From: Anas platyrhynchos | Taxonomy: Eukaryota; Chordata; Aves; Anseriformes; Anatidae | Direction: 5' to 3' | Length of the DNA: 64,000 nucleotides | Assembly: GCF_047663525.1 (NCBI RefSeq) | Contig: NC_092590.1 | Location: 50,994,501-51,058,500 of the forward strand | Shown here: positions 13,001 through 26,600 of the stretch, in pieces | How the letters are laid out: each line of letters begins with the position of its first letter | How positions within the stretch are numbered: the first letter of the stretch is position 1 | Made by a program: the position numbers and the translations under genes | Notes under the pieces: model-generated | What the model was told of the DNA's origin: nothing | Seen by the model: the letters and a program-made list of their open reading frames with translations, nothing else | Database searches by the model: none

Positions 13001-15765
13001 CCATTGCACAAAGGAGCTCACTCAGTGAGCCAAAACTTACGAGCTCCTACATCTGAGGATGTAGGATCATCCTACATCTGAATGCTTTTTGAGAATACCT
13101 AGCTCTAGGCTTTACTCATATGAGCAAAGCTAATATTAAATTAGATAAAATAGCTTTGCTCATTTACTTTGCCTTCTTTGAGGGACAGCTTAACTATGAT
13201 AACTATTTTATTGTGATAAAATATGTTTATGCTTTATAGGTTATATATTAATAAGATTTCTTACTACAAGTATAAAATACATATTCATATTATTTAAACA
13301 CTACACAAATCAGATTATTTCCCTTACTGAAAGCAGGTTAGATGTACTGTAAGGTTTTCATAAAACACCAGGGATATACCTCAACATCTTAATTCTTCTC
13401 TTTATTCTCTTCCAATTCTTCTCCGAAATGCTCTTGCATAATATTCTTCTACTTGCCATCGTTCTTTTCTTTTTTTTTCTTAATTATACATTTTCAGCTT
13501 GTACATCTCTGTGTAATTGACATACTGGTACATACTTACTAATTTGGCAGGGATGGACAGAGTTGCATTTTATAAGCTCCTGGAAAGCTGTGGGGTTTTG
13601 ATGACCCAGTCATTCATCAAAGACCTATACTTCTTTTGGCATCAGCTCTAATCATAACTTGCTGGATAGGTTTCCAACAGGCAGAACGAATTCACATTGC
13701 AGAGATCACCCTGAAATTTGCACTTAGTAGTTTCCATATAATACATGCTGGAGTAGACATGAGTAGACATGTGGTGAAAATAGCTTACTCATTTGGCACT
13801 AAAAGATATGATAACACCATTCATCAGAAAAACGTACAGATGGCTTTGGATTGTCTCAGCAAGGGTTCATATTCTGTATTCTTTCCTTCAGGAAGAGTTG
13901 TCTTGATTGTTTTTCATGGTGATTCACCTGATGCTGCCTAGTGGGCAACTACAGTGCTAAAAGCCTAGTGAGGACAGTGAATAAAGCTTAGCAAGCATTC
14001 CGTTACTTCTCTGATGTCCAAGTTTTTACTTTGAGTTAAGGCTAACACATTTCCAAATATATTCTTGCCTATTCTTCCTTTCCTGACACCTCTGTGACAT
14101 CTTTCAATTTACCGTCATCTGGAAACATTTTATGCTTCTGTTTGAACATCAGCTCACGAATCTCTTTTGAAAGAAGGATCATTCTGAAAGCAATCCTTGA
14201 ATTCACTATATCCAGTCTCTGGTTTTGTGTATGTTCAGTATGTGATCAGAAGAATCTGTAAGACTGACTGACAGACTGACAAAATCTACCTAATTAGTAC
14301 TCACCACATTTAGCCAGGCTTCTTCAGCACTTCAAACAATGTTCTACTAACGTATTATCTTTCTTGCTTTTCTAATTATAAATACCTGAAGATTTGCATG
14401 AGTCAAAGAGAATTATTCAATAGTATTATGTATCTCACCAAGTTTAAAGTTTCAAGCCTGCAATGAAAAAGGAATGTGATATAAACTGTAAAAAAAAACT
14501 AAGCATGAGGTAAGAAAGAATGGATGTGCAAGAATAATATTATGGAATATAGTTTTCATTCCAGATGTTACCTCGGAAGAGAAACAGTCTTTGAAAGATT
14601 ATTACCCATTAAAAAAATCTACCACACCATACAAATAAATGTCCTATTTAAGATGTATTCACTAAAAAGTGGCATTGGAGAAATTCTACAAACAAAAACA
14701 CATTTACAGAGACTTTTTCCCAGTTAGTTCCACCAAGAGACTTCCTCCATAAAACAGAAATACTTGCAAACAAAATTATTTTAATACACTACATCTCCAA
14801 GTTATGCAGCAAATACAAGATGTACCTGTACCTACTAATGACCCCTCCCCAATGTAGTATTGCTTATCAAACATACATAACCACATTATATTTGTTACGG
14901 TTAAGACAAACTGAGCCACAAAAATGGCTTGTCCCATACAGTATAGGAGACCTACAGGAAAGGCAGGAATAAAACCATTTTCTTGTAAGCCCCTGTTTTA
15001 ACCGTATCATCCTACGTAGGAATTCCCTGCAGTAATTTGTTCTGATACAGATCTTTTTTTCTTTTCCAAAAGAAGCTCTGAAGTGAGACCAACACTGCTC
15101 TCTGATTTTTGAAGTGTTTTCATATTTATGCTGGCCTGAATGTGAACAGAAGTTGCCCTATAAGTTTTAGAAATACTTGGCTAGACACCAAACACTGCAC
15201 TTACATAAGGCCATACAGTCACCTGACACTTCTAGCTGCCTTGCCGATTCTCCAAGAATTTTAATCCTCTTTTCTTGAAACTATCCCTTTAGTGAGCAAA
15301 TATTTTTAATCTATTATTTAAATGGTTATTTTGGAAACAAATTGTTTGATTTATCAAACAAGATAATATTTTCCACTCCCAAACATCAGAAATCAAAATA
15401 AATTTATTTGTACAGCAAAGTACAAAGTGCAGCTTGTCATATAAGAGGGCCCATTCCTCAACTGAGCACTCCCAGGCTGCTTCTACGCATTTAAAAGCCT
15501 TTCTACAGAATAATAATGAAGCTTCACAGCTCTTCCTTACTGCCAAACAGATGGATCATCATGCCACCGAGTAATGCACATAGCTGGTGCACAGCAATTA
15601 CTACACCATGCAAAAAGCAGATCAGAGATAGATGCTTGATGTTTGGAGGCAACAGTAATGTGAACTTCCCATTATCATAGTTTTTGCTTTTACGACATGC
15701 TTAAATATACAACTAGCCTATTCAATTTGTTTTAGTTCGTATTTTGTAGCAGATAAAAAATTAAA

Positions 15766-15835
15766 TGGTTCAAATCCCTGCCCTCCTGAAGTCAATGGAA
15801 ATTTTAACTACAGACTTCAAAGAAACCAGAATCTG
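15766..15835. repeat. Possible ancient repeat remnant
   Basis: CCTCCTGAAGTCAATGGAAA resembles a motif (tgaagtcaatgg) of an old dispersed reptile/bird repeat. It is short, so chance resemblance is possible. Confidence 0.3.
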
Positions 15836-16099
15836 TCTCATCGGTACTCAAAATTGTTCTATTTACTGACTACACAACTGGAGCTATTTATTAGTAATGA
15901 TTTTTGGTGTCTGTTTTTTTGCATGCGTAATTTACACTTACAACCCTTGTAATAATTAAGGGTCACTAATGTGACAACAGAGTATATTAAGAAGGCTCTG
16001 AACCACAAACTGCAGGAGGCCAGAACAATACACTACAGAATTACCACTTTGTGTGCAGTCTTCCGCTTTAAAAACGATTACTGCATGCTCCTCTTAGAA

Positions 16100-16410
16100 C
16101 AACAGAATTGTTGAGATTGGAAGGTGCCACTGGAGGTCTCTGGTCCTCCCTCTGCTTAAAGAAGCATCAGCTACATCAGGTTGCTCAGGGCCATGCCCTC
16201 TCAGGTTGTTATTAGTTTCAAGGATGGAGACTACACAACCTCTCTGGGCAACCTGTCCCAGCATATGAGCAGCCTTACAAGTAGAAGATTTTTCTTATGT
16301 TTAAGTACTTCAGTTTGTGCCTATTGCCTCTTGTCCTGTCATTTCTTTGCAGCAGTGTTACATACATTGTGGGAATATCTGGAGATCTCCACTGTTGCAA
16401 ACCCACCAGT
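16100..16410 (-). repeat. CR1 LINE 3' fragment, decayed
   Basis: The plus strand reads antisense CR1: AACAGAATTGTTGAGATTGG, then TCAAGGATGGAGACTACACA and ACCTCTCTGGGCAACCTGTC. An older subfamily than the copy 460 bp downstream, judged by divergence. Confidence 0.85.
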
Positions 16411-16871
16411 GTAACTCTACTTCAGCTTACAGAAGATCATTCAAAACATCATTCGCTATCAATCACTAGCATGTCAAAGCAAATTTAAATTCCTACTATA
16501 CTCCTACATAAGCACTTCCTACTACTAATTCTGCATTTTTTTTTTCTCTCAAAAACAGCATTATTGTCTCTATATCTTTTGAGGTTCCAGAAAGGGCTTG
16601 TCATACAGAAGGGATGGAGGCTGGGTGAGGAAATCAGCTATGCACAGAAAGCAAGAGCAAATTTTTTAGAAAAAGTTTTATTTGTGTAGCAACATGATCC
16701 ATTAAGTAGGATGAAAACAGAGAAAAGTATGAAATTAGTGGCTGGGAAGTCACAGATGAGTCTTCTAGCAACTATCGGTTTGTGCTCTCCGACACTTTCC
16801 TGCCTTATCATCAGCAAAGCAGCAAGAGGAGGGGGCAGCACAGTGCACACAGTCCTGCAACTCCAGCACAG

Positions 16872-17622
16872 ATCACAGAATCATAGAATCATCTAGGTTG
16901 GAAAAGTCCTTCAAGATCACCAAGTCCAACCTGACCTACCAAGTCCCATCACTAAACTGTGTCCTTTAGTGCCATGTCCACAGCTCTCTTCAACACCTGC
17001 AGGGATGGAGACTCCAGCAATTCCCTGAGCAGCCCGTCCCAATGCTTGACCACCCTCTCCGTGAAGAAATTCTTCTTAATGCCCAATCTAAACCTCCCCT
17101 GGCACAACTTGAGGTTGTTTACTTGTGTCCTATCACTTGTCACCTGAGGAAGGAAACTGACACCCACTTTGCTGCAACCTCCTTTCAGGGAGTTGTAGAG
17201 AGCGGGGAGGTCTCCCCTCAGCCTCCTCTTCTCCAGATTGAACAACCCCAGTTCTCTCAGCCACTCCCCATAACTCATTTTCAATTCCCTTTACCAGCTT
17301 CATTGCTCTTCTCTGCATATATTCAAGCAACTCAGTATCTTGTAGCGATGGGCCCCAAACTGAACACAGTAGTCAAGGTGTGGTCTCACCAGTGGATGAA
17401 CAACAGGACAATCTCTTACCCAGTCCTGCTGGCCACACTCCTGCTGATGCAGGCCAGGATGCTGTCAGCCATCCTGACCACCTGGCCACTGCTGGCTTAC
17501 ATTCAGCTGCCTGCTGACCAGCACCCCCAGGTCCTTTTCTGCCGGACAGCTTTCCAGCCACTTTTTCCCAAGCCTACATTGCTGCATGGGGTTCTCATGA
17601 CCCAAGTGACAGCAACTGCTCC
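16872..17622 (-). repeat. CR1 LINE 3' portion, about 750 bp
   Basis: The plus strand begins with the reverse complement of the CR1 tail (AATCATAGAATCATCTAGG) and runs back through GGCACAACTTGAGGTTGTTT, TCAAGGTGTGGTCTCACCAG and CATGGGGTTCTCATGACCCA. The minus strand keeps a 110-codon relic (16952-17284) of the CR1 ORF2 C terminus ([20 protein letters not shown]). The tail lies at the low-coordinate end, so the insert is in minus orientation and 5'-truncated, as is typical. Confidence 0.95.
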
Positions 17623-20600
17623 TAGCAGGCTCATACATATCCTTGGCATCCGCTTACTTTGCCTATGCCCAAAGACAGTCTTCAGTGGTGATTTCTCTAG
17701 TAGAAAACCCACTGGGAGTTTGTGGCTATACCAGGTACTGCGTTGTTCTAGCACTGGTGCAGATATACCAGCTGAGGTAAGAGGAGAGCAAAAATATCTA
17801 AACACAGCAAAGGGACTCCTATTGCTACCTTATTCCATGTGTTCCCGACACAACACTACTGTAGGCTCCCAAAGGATGGAACATGTAAGGACAAAAGTCA
17901 ATCAGTAAAGAGCAAGTACAACCCCAGGTACACTCCTCTGGATGAGCACAGAAGTTTCTATACTCTTGCCTAATGGCTGACATGTCCACACCAACAAACC
18001 TTTGGTGACCCAGAACTCAGCTGCTTTCCGTGGGGATTATGCAGCTTAAGAAGGGGAACGATCCTGTGGTACACATGAAATTCAAACTCTGACAACACAC
18101 CAAAAGGAATGAACGTATAGCTGCAGTTACTTGTTAAAATTTGTGATGGAATGAAAGGTTTAAAATTATTTTCCCTGTTATTAAATTATTTTTTGTTATT
18201 TTCAATAACTACACTGTTCCACTGAAAACCAAATCCCATCAATAAAAAATGCAGTTGTTAAGAACTTTACTATTGAACTTATGGTAAATTATTTGAATTG
18301 TTGGCAGTAGTCTCTGTATTTGTCTTTATCTTCATTTTCCTAAAAGTGCAGTTCTTTTACATCCAAACATATATTGCTTATGGGATGCATTAAGTATGAT
18401 AGGAAGTAATTAGAAAACTGCTTAAAATCTTAGACCATCAGTTTCATGAAAATAGAGCTGACTTCAGTTCCTTGCTTGAAAGAGTTTTTGACATATAATG
18501 CAGTTTGTTCAATGTCAGTTTTCTAATGGGAAAACTAAATAATTTTAAACCATATTTTGATTTCTTCATCTCAACTGAAACATCATTTCAAACTAATTTA
18601 TTAAACGTTGAATGTATGCATCTCCATGTCAGCACAGTTACTAATTTAAATTGGAATTCAAACCTCCATTCCTTCTAAGAGCCAAGTCTGCAGGAAAACA
18701 TCTGCCTGGAGATCTGTGAATTTTCCTCAGCATCGTGGGAAGTAATTTCTGGCCAGAGAATGCAGCCTGTACAGCAGAATGGGCACATCGAGCCCCTCTA
18801 AAATTCCCATGTGGTAGTGACCCAAAATGGAAAATGCTGAGAGATAAATTTACAGGAAAATAAAGTATGATTGTTTAAAAAAAAAAAAGAAAAGAAAATA
18901 TATCCAATTTTATGGATAGATGTGTCTGTTTGTATCCATCTCAACTGAGTGGGGAAAAATTAAACTTTAAAAGTAAAAAAAAAAATTATCCTATTTAGGA
19001 TGAAAGCAAAAAAAAACAAACAACTTTGGAAACAACAACTTTTTTTAGGAAAAAAATCCTCCTATTTAGGAAAAAAAAAAAGCCTCCTATTTTCACTTAG
19101 GACTACCTGCCACCTTCCATCAACTTAGTTAGTTCTATCACAAAATTTGCTTCACAATTTTAGCTGCTCTTGAACATCTTCAGAGACTTCGGCCTGCTCC
19201 CAACTCAAAGGTGTAAGCAGAATTTAGTAGTTCCACTACAGCACCGTGTTTCTACTATAGTAGAAATAGCAGTTTCTCAAAGCAATACGTAAGATTTGAT
19301 AGAGCAGTGCTGGCAGTTTACAGTACGGAGTAAAGCAGAAATACAGGCATGCACGGTAAGGCTTAGAAATGAAACTAATGCTGATTTCTTTGGAGGAAAG
19401 CTCAAACATGTTATAAACAGTTTTAAAGACCTATTTATTTCCTTCAGCATGTATTAAGCTGCAGTGATCCTGACCAGATGACCACTGTGCAGTGAGGAGC
19501 TGGCGATTCGCACAGCAGTTCCCCTGTGCTGCAGTCTGGCCTTCAGGCCTGTGCTGTGCTGCACGTATGCCTTGGCCGCGGGACAAGCTTAGCCAGCTCA
19601 CTGCAACAGGCAGCTCCCACTGGTACCAGCAATTACACCACCTGTGTGGCCTTGCCTTTATCTAGAAGTGCAGCAAGGCACTCTCATGCGAACATCCTTC
19701 CTGCTTGACAGTAGAAATGATTAATTGAGCTGTTTACATGTAAGAAAAGCCCATAATAGCTCAAATGACCAAAATGAGCTAACTTTTTCTGAGACAGGAG
19801 CCGCGCAGCACGTTGATCATAGGGAAGATAAACTAGTGAAATTTTTGGAATGCGGAAAAGCACACTACCACTTTTACAGACAGAATTAGGAACAGGGACA
19901 AAAGTAGTGATTTTTTTTTTTTTTTAACATTCAGTAATATGCATTACTCTTTATTTAAAACTACCTCTACGTGTTTCAGAAAACACCAAGCCTTACAAAA
20001 GCTAATGCAAAACTGTTTTTAAAAGGGCTGCGAATACTTTGTTCACAGGTTATGTATATTTAATTGTGAATATGTATATTTAATTTTAGTGGTTATGCTA
20101 ATGATACAGGAATTGTAGGAATGAAGCATGCAGTAGAAACAACAGTGGAGCCTAAGGTAAAACCCAGTATTCTGGAAAACAAACTTTACAAACAAATCAA
20201 CTGACTAGACAACCTAGACAATGACATTGTACAAATGCTTATTAAAAACAATGAGCAATCATTCTGTAGTCATTATTTATTACATGAAGCGAGATTTTTA
20301 AAAATAGTCGTTCTGGGGAGAAACTGTGATTTGCAGTAAGAACTGATAAAAGCATCGTGACTTTGTATTGAGATCTGTGGAAATCTATCATCAGCTTAAA
20401 ATGAAGAATTATCACGACTGGAGACTTGCTTCAGATTTACTACAGCACATTATTATTCATATTCCTCTGTTTGGGGCAGGAGAGGAAGGATCAGAAATTC
20501 CTTCCCCGTTCCGCTGTGCTCCCAAAACTCTGTGGACACAGGGAAATCTGAGCTTTGGTACAATCTGAATACAGCCTTTATTTTGCTTCAAGTGACACCA

Positions 20601-23600
20601 GCAAGTGGGGAAGTAGCCACTTTATGCCATCTGGAAAGAGGTGATTTCAGTGAGAAGAAGGCCACCTCAGACCCACTGGTATATTTAGGAAATCCTTTTA
20701 TCATGTAACATAAAACACAACTATCCTTCCCTTTTGCTTCCACCCTCTTCCCAATAAGATTTATTCTACCTAAACTTCACTCTTAAAATACCTGATATTT
20801 CTCTCAAAACCTAAGCTTTTTTTTCCAGTAAGAAAGCCATCCAGATAAAAGACAGCAGGTTGCCGCCTTCTCTGCTCACATTTCACCACTCTTGACATGC
20901 CAACTCTGATATACTGTTATACATCAGCATAAAGCTTTTTCAGAAACCTTTCATTCTGATGTGTTATGGTTTACATAACCAAAATGATCTACTTAATTCA
21001 GGTATTCTGCCTGAGATAAGAATCAGCCCTAGAATCAGCATAAGCTGCTTTTGTGCTTGGAATCAATTAGTGACCTGACTATTAATTTTGTTAACACTGC
21101 AGAACTTACGAATTCTGAAAGTCTGTTAGGCCCCAGGCATTAGAACTGTATATATCAGAGTATTCTGCTCACAACTTTTATCAAGGTGATAGTGGCATCA
21201 CCTCAGAAAATACTTTAAAATAGATATTTAAATAAAGAAAATGTTGCACCTTTTATTTATACCATTAAGAATTAGTACTTATATCTAGCCTACATAGTTG
21301 ACGTTTGGCTTAGATTCGTGGCTGTGTTAAAGCAGTACCAGAGGGAAGAAGAAATATTACAGGAATGATGAAAGTTGACACAGTGAACCCTACATCAAGT
21401 CTTCACAACTGAGAGCCGCAAAACGCAACCCAGTACTTCATAATAAGTACTTCATAATAAGATGACACTGCAATGTATCACAAAGTAAAACGATGACAAC
21501 AGCTTGTCAGGTTTTCACTTCTTCAGTGAAGAACAGGAACGAACTGGACATGAGGTGGTGCACTCAGGTGATCTAACACCACCCGCCCTAGCTGGCTTAG
21601 TCTCTCCCTCAGCTGAGGAATCAGAGCATGCAGTAAGATCCTGTGTCAGCACAGTTCCGCTGCCAGACATGAGATTCTACCTTTTAATGCATATGCCAGC
21701 AGTTCAAATCAAATGTTATTGCTCAATTTACTGCATAGCATCAAAAATAAAAATCAGCTGATCTCTACAAACTTCAGTTTATCCATTTATGAAATGTACA
21801 ACAATGGTAACTTACCTAAGTGCTGAGAAAACTAATGTGCTTTTTGATACTCTAATAAAGAATCTAATGTAGAACAGGGAACAGATTCAATGATCAAATG
21901 CAAGAACTTGGCTGTATTTAACTGCTTTAATTTAAAACAGTTTTTACAGGAGGACTGAAACCTCAATCCTGTTCCTACATTCATCACTACGGTACTATAT
22001 TTATGTATTGTCAATTCCTTGTTGTCTAGGCATCAACCATAGTACATTTTACTGTTTTAATTCTATTACTTTAACACACAATTAATTCCATGAAATATTA
22101 AGCCAAGTAACTAACTGGCATTCAAATATTTTCAAAAGGATTTGAAGATCCTTCTTAATTACCATTTGCATAGACTCATTGCTGCTAATTACTGTTGCCT
22201 GGATAGAATGTGAGACCTTCTTTGAAATCTGTAAATACAAGGATTAAAAAGATTCTGAAAATCATTTTTCATTCAGGCAGTACTTACCTGTGCAAACTGA
22301 TCTGAACTTCCCATGTGTCCGCTAAAAGTACTTAAATGATCCAAGCTTTTCTGACTGGACTCCCAAAACTTTAGAAGAATAAGAATACAACTTTTAAAAT
22401 TCCTATTTAAAGAAAAAAAACTTTATTGCTTTCTCTCCTTTTCTCCATTCATATATGGCATATAAAATCAACTGTCCAAAAGAAACATTGCAAAAGCACA
22501 CAAAGAAAACAGAAATTTTACTTCTGCAGGGGAGCAGGGAGAAAAACCACAGTCCTGTTCAATTTTAGGCATTTGAAAACCTGTAATATAACTCTTCATT
22601 CTTTTTACTTCTGCACTTCTCTCCTTTATGATCTAGTACTCTGCTGAAAAAAAAACTAATGATCTCTGAATTCCAACCTGCCACCAGCTGTCTTTGGCAG
22701 AAGTGATATAAAAGTGCACTTTCCCTGCATTGTGCTTGTAGGAAAAGGCTGAAAAGATGTGGGTGTGATAACCCAGCTTACAGTGCACAGTGTGCTGAGT
22801 GATGCTTCTCATCTTCGAGAAGGAAGGAGGACATAAGTAATAGCAAAGGGCTACAAGCCAAAGTAGAAAGGGGATATTGAACAGCCAAAATAAACTACAA
22901 AATTCATCTTGCCGTTAAGAGGTAAACTGCTGCCAATTAGGCCATTTAATTGAATAAATGTTTTCTACCACCATAATTAAGGTCAAAGTAATCCCTTTTC
23001 ATCCAGCTCATTTTCTTCACATAACACTACATTTAGTAACAACTACTGCTCATAGTCTTTGAAGAGGATTCACATATTGTCTGTTCTCATTGACCGGAAA
23101 TAGTTGCCCAGTGATACAAAACCTCTGAAGGAGGGGCACTCATTAGATAAAGAAAAAGCAGATATACATGCAAATTCTATAAACTTCTATGCTTGAGAAA
23201 TACCTATCAAGGAGCAATTGCTCCTCTGATCCTAAAGAGTTAATCTAAGAAGGGTAAGTAAATCCAAGTTTTGTAACTGTGTCAACTCCTTTTCAATTTT
23301 TCAGACTAGTAGCTTTATCATTAAACACCTGGAAACTCAATAACTTCTGTAGTACTAGGAGCACTGATGTACACTGTCTGATTGTAGGCACAGGTATTGA
23401 CAGTCCAAGTTGATAGTATTATACCTCATCCCAGCCTGAGTACAGTAGTAACAAATCAAAGATGTGTTTTTTTTTTTTCACCACTTACCACTGTGAGTAG
23501 GTTGCAAAGTATCTTCTGATTTCTATAGTAGTATATAATAAAATTGATTTTAGGAATTTTTTAGATTAACTGACAAACTCTGAGTTTAATTCCATATTTA

Positions 23601-26600
23601 TTATTGACTACCCAAAAATGAAAGATTATTTTCTAGAGGCTGGATATCAAGTATATCAACCTTTCCTCTTTCCTTTTCCTTTAAGATTTGTTTTTACCGT
23701 ATTGGCTTATTTTTAATGCAAATATAATATAATGACTAAGTTGTTTTTTCTTTAATTGTGTAAGAATGAACAGCAATAATCATTAGAAATTAAAACAGTA
23801 CTCTCCTATTTGAGAGAATATACTCAAAAATAAATACATGCAATATAATTTATCTCACGGGATGATCATAAGTAGGTGCAAAACACCCATCTTGATACCA
23901 AGGGATATTACTGAGAGAGAACAAGGAACATATTAGAGTATTTAAACAGACAGCAGAATAAACTGTTGTTTAAGTATCAAATTGTAGCACAGAACAAAAA
24001 ATCCTAATCGTTATCTACAGCTTTGCTCTACATTCTTTTTACAAATAACCATCTTGTCCTTTTTCTTTGATGTGAACTCCTAACATCCAGAAAACAAAAA
24101 ATCTTTAGTATATGCAATCCAGTCATTAGCCAGCAACTTTCACCTAAAAAGGAAGCACCCTGATAAACTGAAAATAAATGCCGTCTGACTTGCTTTTCTT
24201 GAACTCTTAGTGAGCAATTTTTATTAAATGCATTCCTCTGTTAATGTAAAACCTTTCTTAGCTCTACTTTAACTATTCTGCCTTTTGTTCATTCTTTACA
24301 GTTCTGCGTTACAGCAATTTAACTTCAAGAATCAATACACCTGATTATTCAATGCTCTACAACTCTCCTAATTTAGTATTTAAAGCTATAAGTGCATTGA
24401 TATTTGAATCATTGCAACATACATTGATAGGAACAAAAATAAGCTTTTCCACTGATATTTAGTTATTTTGTAAATCTGTTGATTTTGTGCGACTCTCCTA
24501 CCGGACAACAATGGCAGAAGGAAGAAGTCCCATCAGTCCAAGGATTCTCTTCCTAAAGAGAAGACAAAGATGACTCACATCACATCTGGAGCTAAATTAG
24601 TTCTTTAAACTGGAGAAGCTTAAAATAAAAGCTTCTTGATCACATTTAGAAGTGTGCTGTCCTGCACATTCAGCTATCTTTTGGAATGCGCAACCTTACA
24701 TAATCAAATATGGGGAAAAACAAACAAACAGGAGAACAGGGCAATGAGTGACTCAGATTGGTATCTTCAGGACAGACAATGTATTTTCACAATTCCAAAG
24801 TATATTCATCAGATTACTGAACCGCACTCATTAACAGCAGTTAATATCAATATACACATAAACTAATATATATATAGCTGAACACATCAGTATTAAGCGT
24901 GACAACTGTATCATTTTCAAACGGGATACATTTAACACTGGTACAAGCAAAGGAATGAGTTACCTTGGCACACAAAAAGTACATGATTGCAAACTGTTTT
25001 TCCATTTTCTCTTCCCAGCAAAGGATCTAGGAGACCACATGAGACACCCAGCTATGCTACGCAGTTATGTACGATGAGGTTTGGTATCACCCTGAGGCAT
25101 CGCAGCATCTAATGCTAGTCTGCAGGAGATGCAGCAGGATTGTTACAAATCCTTAGAAATTTAGGCCAAGACAGTGATGCCTCAGAGTGCTTGTAATTCA
25201 CAGCCCACAGCCCTCTCTTAAAAGCATGATCCAACCACCAGCCTGTTTAAGAAATGTAGCAGGACTTGCTGTATTCTGTTAAATCATAGCTAGGGTAACA
25301 GAAGGAAGCAAGAAAACAAACACCTCATAGAGCAACCTGTTGTTGCTCTGTGTTCCTGTTAAACCAAAAAGACTCAAATCAGTGTGTGGCAGAAAAGCGA
25401 TCCTACCCAACAAGAGACAGGGCTACTGAAAACAAAGATGAGTGCTCCGTTCCTGTTAAAGCTGTTGCTACTGTGAAGAAAAGAACTCAGTCTGTAGGGA
25501 CAGAAATGATGTGTGAGGTTTACCCCAAGGAATACGGCATTCAGCAAGGAGTGGCATCCTCATCTCTAATTCATGCTCCCAAGACAACTTAAACTCATGC
25601 AGTCACCCTTTAAGAGAAGTTGCTTGGAGAGATGATTTTTAATATTCTTGGACAGAATCAAACTGAATCTTCCCATTCACATCAGTAATCTAAAAGGTTG
25701 TTAAATAAAAGGTTTTTCAGTTCCCCCAACGTTCAGGTGCATCCTAAAAGCAATCAGGTACACCAAACTAAGAATCTCTGCGTACGATTGAGTGCGTGGC
25801 ATGGCCTGCAAATACTGACAGAGCAGAGCCACTTGGACACAACTGGGAGCCTGTAATGGGCTGGATGGTAAATAGGTGCTACACTGCTCAAGCTGCTGCA
25901 CACAGTGCACAGAAGTAAAATCCTTACACTGCAGAGATGCATATTAAAATCAAGTCTTCTGATTTTAAGCATCTTCTGGATTAGGCAGGAGCTGTGGGAG
26001 ATTTCTTATATCACGTTTTTGGACTTTGGCACCTGAATTCTTCCTACATCTCACTTTGGGTATGCAAGTCTTTTCTTGGTTTTTGCCAATAAACAGGCTT
26101 TCTTTCCGTCTTTATCTGGTATTTTAGATCCTTTAATGTTTTGACTCCCTTTTATTTTTAATGAGATCTTTATCTCTCTAACATGTAGTTAACCATTTAT
26201 CCCATGTGTAGTTGCTTTGCTGTATTCACTACTGCTTATGTAATTAAATAATTTAGTAAGGGACCTATTGCAGCTGTACAGAGAACCCCAGCTCCTTTCC
26301 TCAAAGGGAGTTAAGATTCCTCGACAAACCCACAGCCAAGCCACATGCAGCTCACCTTTGCTAACTTTTGAGACCAAGCTGCGAGTCTTTATGGCATCTC
26401 ATACCTAAACAAGGTGTTCAAGAGCAACTTTTGTCCAACACTATTACCCAAAGGCTTCTGGATTTGTTTTCCAGCAGCAATGCTGAGCATTTTTCCAATT
26501 CAAGTCTGCGTGCTGGAGCTACCTCACTAAAGCCCCCAAAAGTCTACCGAGCACAAAGAATAAACTGAAACAAAACCAACCCAACTGGACTCTGAGGTTT

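Larger units (their letters stand above)
8326..16099. other. Intergenic, no supported gene
   Basis: AT-rich. It contains a T run (10004-10025), a duplicated block near 9025-9090, inverted repeats at 13045-13081 and 13120-13163, and an unsupported 101-codon open frame at 13636-13941. Confidence 0.5.

Noticed and set aside
16952..17284. 110-codon minus-strand frame as a host gene
   Set aside because: Its sequence is the C terminus of CR1 ORF2, continuous with the CR1 tail.
17042..17908. 288-codon plus-strand open frame
   Set aside because: Most of it is the antisense of the CR1 element at 16872-17622, and the rest resembles no protein. The open frame is a by-product of the repeat.
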